Shown in pieces: positions 62,740 through 64,000 of a stretch of 64,000 nucleotides of DNA. A program made the translations under genes and the position numbers. The notes below the pieces were generated by a model that worked only from the letters and a program-made list of their open reading frames with translations, did not search any database and had not been told where the DNA came from. Within the stretch, counting starts at the first letter, position 1; every line of letters starts with the position of its first letter. This DNA comes from Crotalaria pallida (Eukaryota; Streptophyta; Magnoliopsida; Fabales; Fabaceae), in contig CM075651.1 in NCBI GenBank assembly GCA_037953625.1, positions 103,479,001 to 103,543,000 of the forward strand, read 5' to 3'.

Positions 62740-64000
62740 TCCTTGGAGGTTCTAACAAGTGTAGAATAGTTAAGAGAGTATTCTAAAGGCTTAGAATGGT
62801 CTAGGAATGTGTATTAGGTCTTATAAGAACCATTAGAATGATCCTAAACAATGTTTGAGTCCCCAAGGGACATAGAGGGTGTAACATGAGTCCTTGGAGG
62901 TTCTAACAAGTGTAGAATGGTTAAGAGAGTATTCTAAAGCCTTAGAATGGTCTAGGAATGTGTATTAGGACTTATAATAACCATTAGAATGATCCTAAAC
63001 ATTGCATGGTACCCCAAGGGACGTAGAGGGTGTAGCATGAGTCCTCGGAGGTTCTAACAAGTGTAGAATGGTTAAGATAGTATTCTAAAGGCTTAGAATG
63101 GTCTAGGAATGTGTATTAGGACTTATAATAACCATTAGAATGATCCTAAACAATGCTTGAGTCCCCAAGGGACGTAGAGGGTGTAGCATGAGTCCTTGGA
63201 GGTTCTAACATGTGTAGAATGGTTAAGAGAGTATTCTAAAGGCTTAGAATGGTCTAGGAATGTGTATTAGGACTTATAATAACCATTAGAATGATCCTAA
63301 ACATTGCTTGAGACCCCAAGGGACGTAGAGGGTCTAGAATGAGTCCTTGGAGGTTCTAACAAGTGTAGAATGGTTAAAAGAGTGTTTTAAAGGCTTAGAA
63401 TGGTCTAGGAATGTGTATTAGGACTTATATGAACCATTAGAAGGATCCTAAACAATGTTTGAGTCCCCAAATGACGTAGAGGCTGTAGCATGAGTCCTTG
63501 GAGGTTCTAACAAGTGTAGAATGGTTAAGAGAGTAATCTAAAGGCTTAGAATGGTCTAGGAATGTGTATTAGGACTTATAAGAACCATTAGAATGATCCT
63601 AAACAATGTTTGAGTCCCCAAGGGACATAGAGGGTGTAGCATGAGTCCTTGGAGGTTCTAACAAGTGTAGAATGGTTAAGAGAGTATTCTAAAGGCTTAG
63701 AATGGTCTAGGAATGTGTATTAGGACTTATAAGAACCATTAGAATGATCCTAAACAATGCTTGAGTCCCCAAGGGACGTAGAGGGTCTAGCATGAGTCCT
63801 TGGAGGTTCTAACAGGTGTAGAATGTTTAAGAGAGTATTCTAAAGGCTTAGAATGGTCTAGGAATGTGTATTAGGACTTATAATAAACATTAGAATGATC
63901 CTAAACATTGCATGGTACCGCAAGGGACGTAGAGGGTGTAGCATGAGTCCTTGGAGGTTCTAACAAGTGTAGAATGGTTAAGATAGTATTCTAAAGGCTT
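62740..64000. repeat. Composite 12-mer HOR unit, second copy, cut by window end
   Basis: The 7-mer module is 62740-63796 and the 5-mer module restarts at 63797 and leaves the window. The two 12-mer copies look very similar, so this end of the window probably belongs to a more recently amplified part of the array. Confidence 0.82.

Larger units (their letters stand above)
1..64000. repeat. 151-bp tandem satellite array spanning the whole window
   Basis: TCCTTGGAGG (or a one-base variant) recurs every 151 bp from base 1 to the end, for example at 1, 152, 303, 454, 605, 756, then 906 after a 1-bp deletion, 1057 and 1208. All copies share one orientation and I saw no interruption. The monomer is about 40% G+C. 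Unit length modulo 3 is 1, so reading frame rotates from copy to copy, and stops occur in every frame; this is non-coding DNA. Copies differ by a few substitutions each and fall into recurrent classes arranged in local higher-order repeats. The array continues past both ends. Arrays of this kind are usually centromeric or pericentromeric; that placement is inference, since nothing in the window anchors it to a chromosome feature. Family not recognised. Confidence 0.98.

Noticed and set aside
59600..63500. GGATCC-bearing monomers as a separate satellite family
   Set aside because: They are ordinary 151-bp monomers with AGAAGGATCC in place of AGAATGATCC, found from about 31.6 kb onward.
1..64000. 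CRISPR array (regular repeats with spacers)
   Set aside because: The whole 151-bp unit is conserved; there are no short repeats separated by unrelated spacers, and no cas genes.
1..64000. Human alpha satellite or another well-known centromere repeat
   Set aside because: Unit length (151 bp) and sequence do not match the families I know.
1..64000. Telomeric or simple-sequence repeats
   Set aside because: No runs of TTAGGG, TTTAGGG, TTAGG or other microsatellites were seen.

Overview
The whole 64 kb window is one uninterrupted head-to-tail satellite DNA array. The unit is about 151 bp (roughly 424 copies), all in the same orientation, and the array runs off both ends of the window. I found no gene, RNA gene, transposon, CRISPR array or unique-sequence island. 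An array this long and single-family, with local higher-order repeats (HORs), is typical of eukaryotic centromeric or pericentromeric heterochromatin, less often of subtelomeric blocks or chromosome knobs. I do not recognise the monomer. Its length and sequence do not fit what I know of human alpha satellite (171 bp), Arabidopsis 178-bp, rice CentO (155 bp), maize CentC (156 bp) or Rhynchospora Tyba. I cannot name the organism.

Monomer anatomy, numbered from the TCCTTGGAGG start (exact consensus copy at 32843-32993): about 40% G+C; on the + strand about twice as many G as C (41 versus 20); TAGAATG three times (23-29, 53-59, 95-101); a 7-bp A/T-rich dyad with a 4-nt loop (41-58); a CTTATAAG palindrome (81-88); a GATC (101-104); a 13-bp GTCCC-CAA-GGGAC dyad (120-132); and one CpG (132-133). 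Recurrent diagnostic substitutions define classes: A (GGTGTAG, GGACCTAT, AACAATTAGAAAG), B (ATAATAACC, usually with CATGGTACC), C (GTATTTGTAC), D (the plain consensus), E (GGAAAGTG, CCATGAG; also a 144-bp deletion form) and F (TCATTGG, GTGTTGAATGG, usually after E).

Layout: 1-1660 is an 11-monomer block that recurs at 15941 and 19261. 1661-9016 is a mosaic carrying most of the 144-bp deletion monomers and a 7-mer HOR of 1050 bp. 9758-15.9 kb is a large duplication with a shift of about 3616 bp. 14582-21.8 kb is a 22-mer HOR (3320 bp). 21524-28164 is a 21-monomer segment present twice at a 3471-bp shift. 28316-30881 has a 10-mer period (1510 bp). 30429-32238 recurs about 10.1 kb away at 40544-42353. 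33447-41.0 kb has a 19-mer (2869 bp) and then a 17-mer (2567 bp) period. 46280-51.7 kb holds three related segments. 52631-55.6 kb has a 7-mer period (1056-1057 bp). 59871-64000 is built from a 7-mer module and a 5-mer module, giving a 12-mer (1812 bp) period.

No single HOR fills the array. It is a patchwork of local amplifications of different size, with hybrid monomers at some junctions, as expected from repeated unequal exchange or replication-based duplication. All coordinates and spacings were obtained by reading marker substitutions by eye. Block edges are good to about one monomer.
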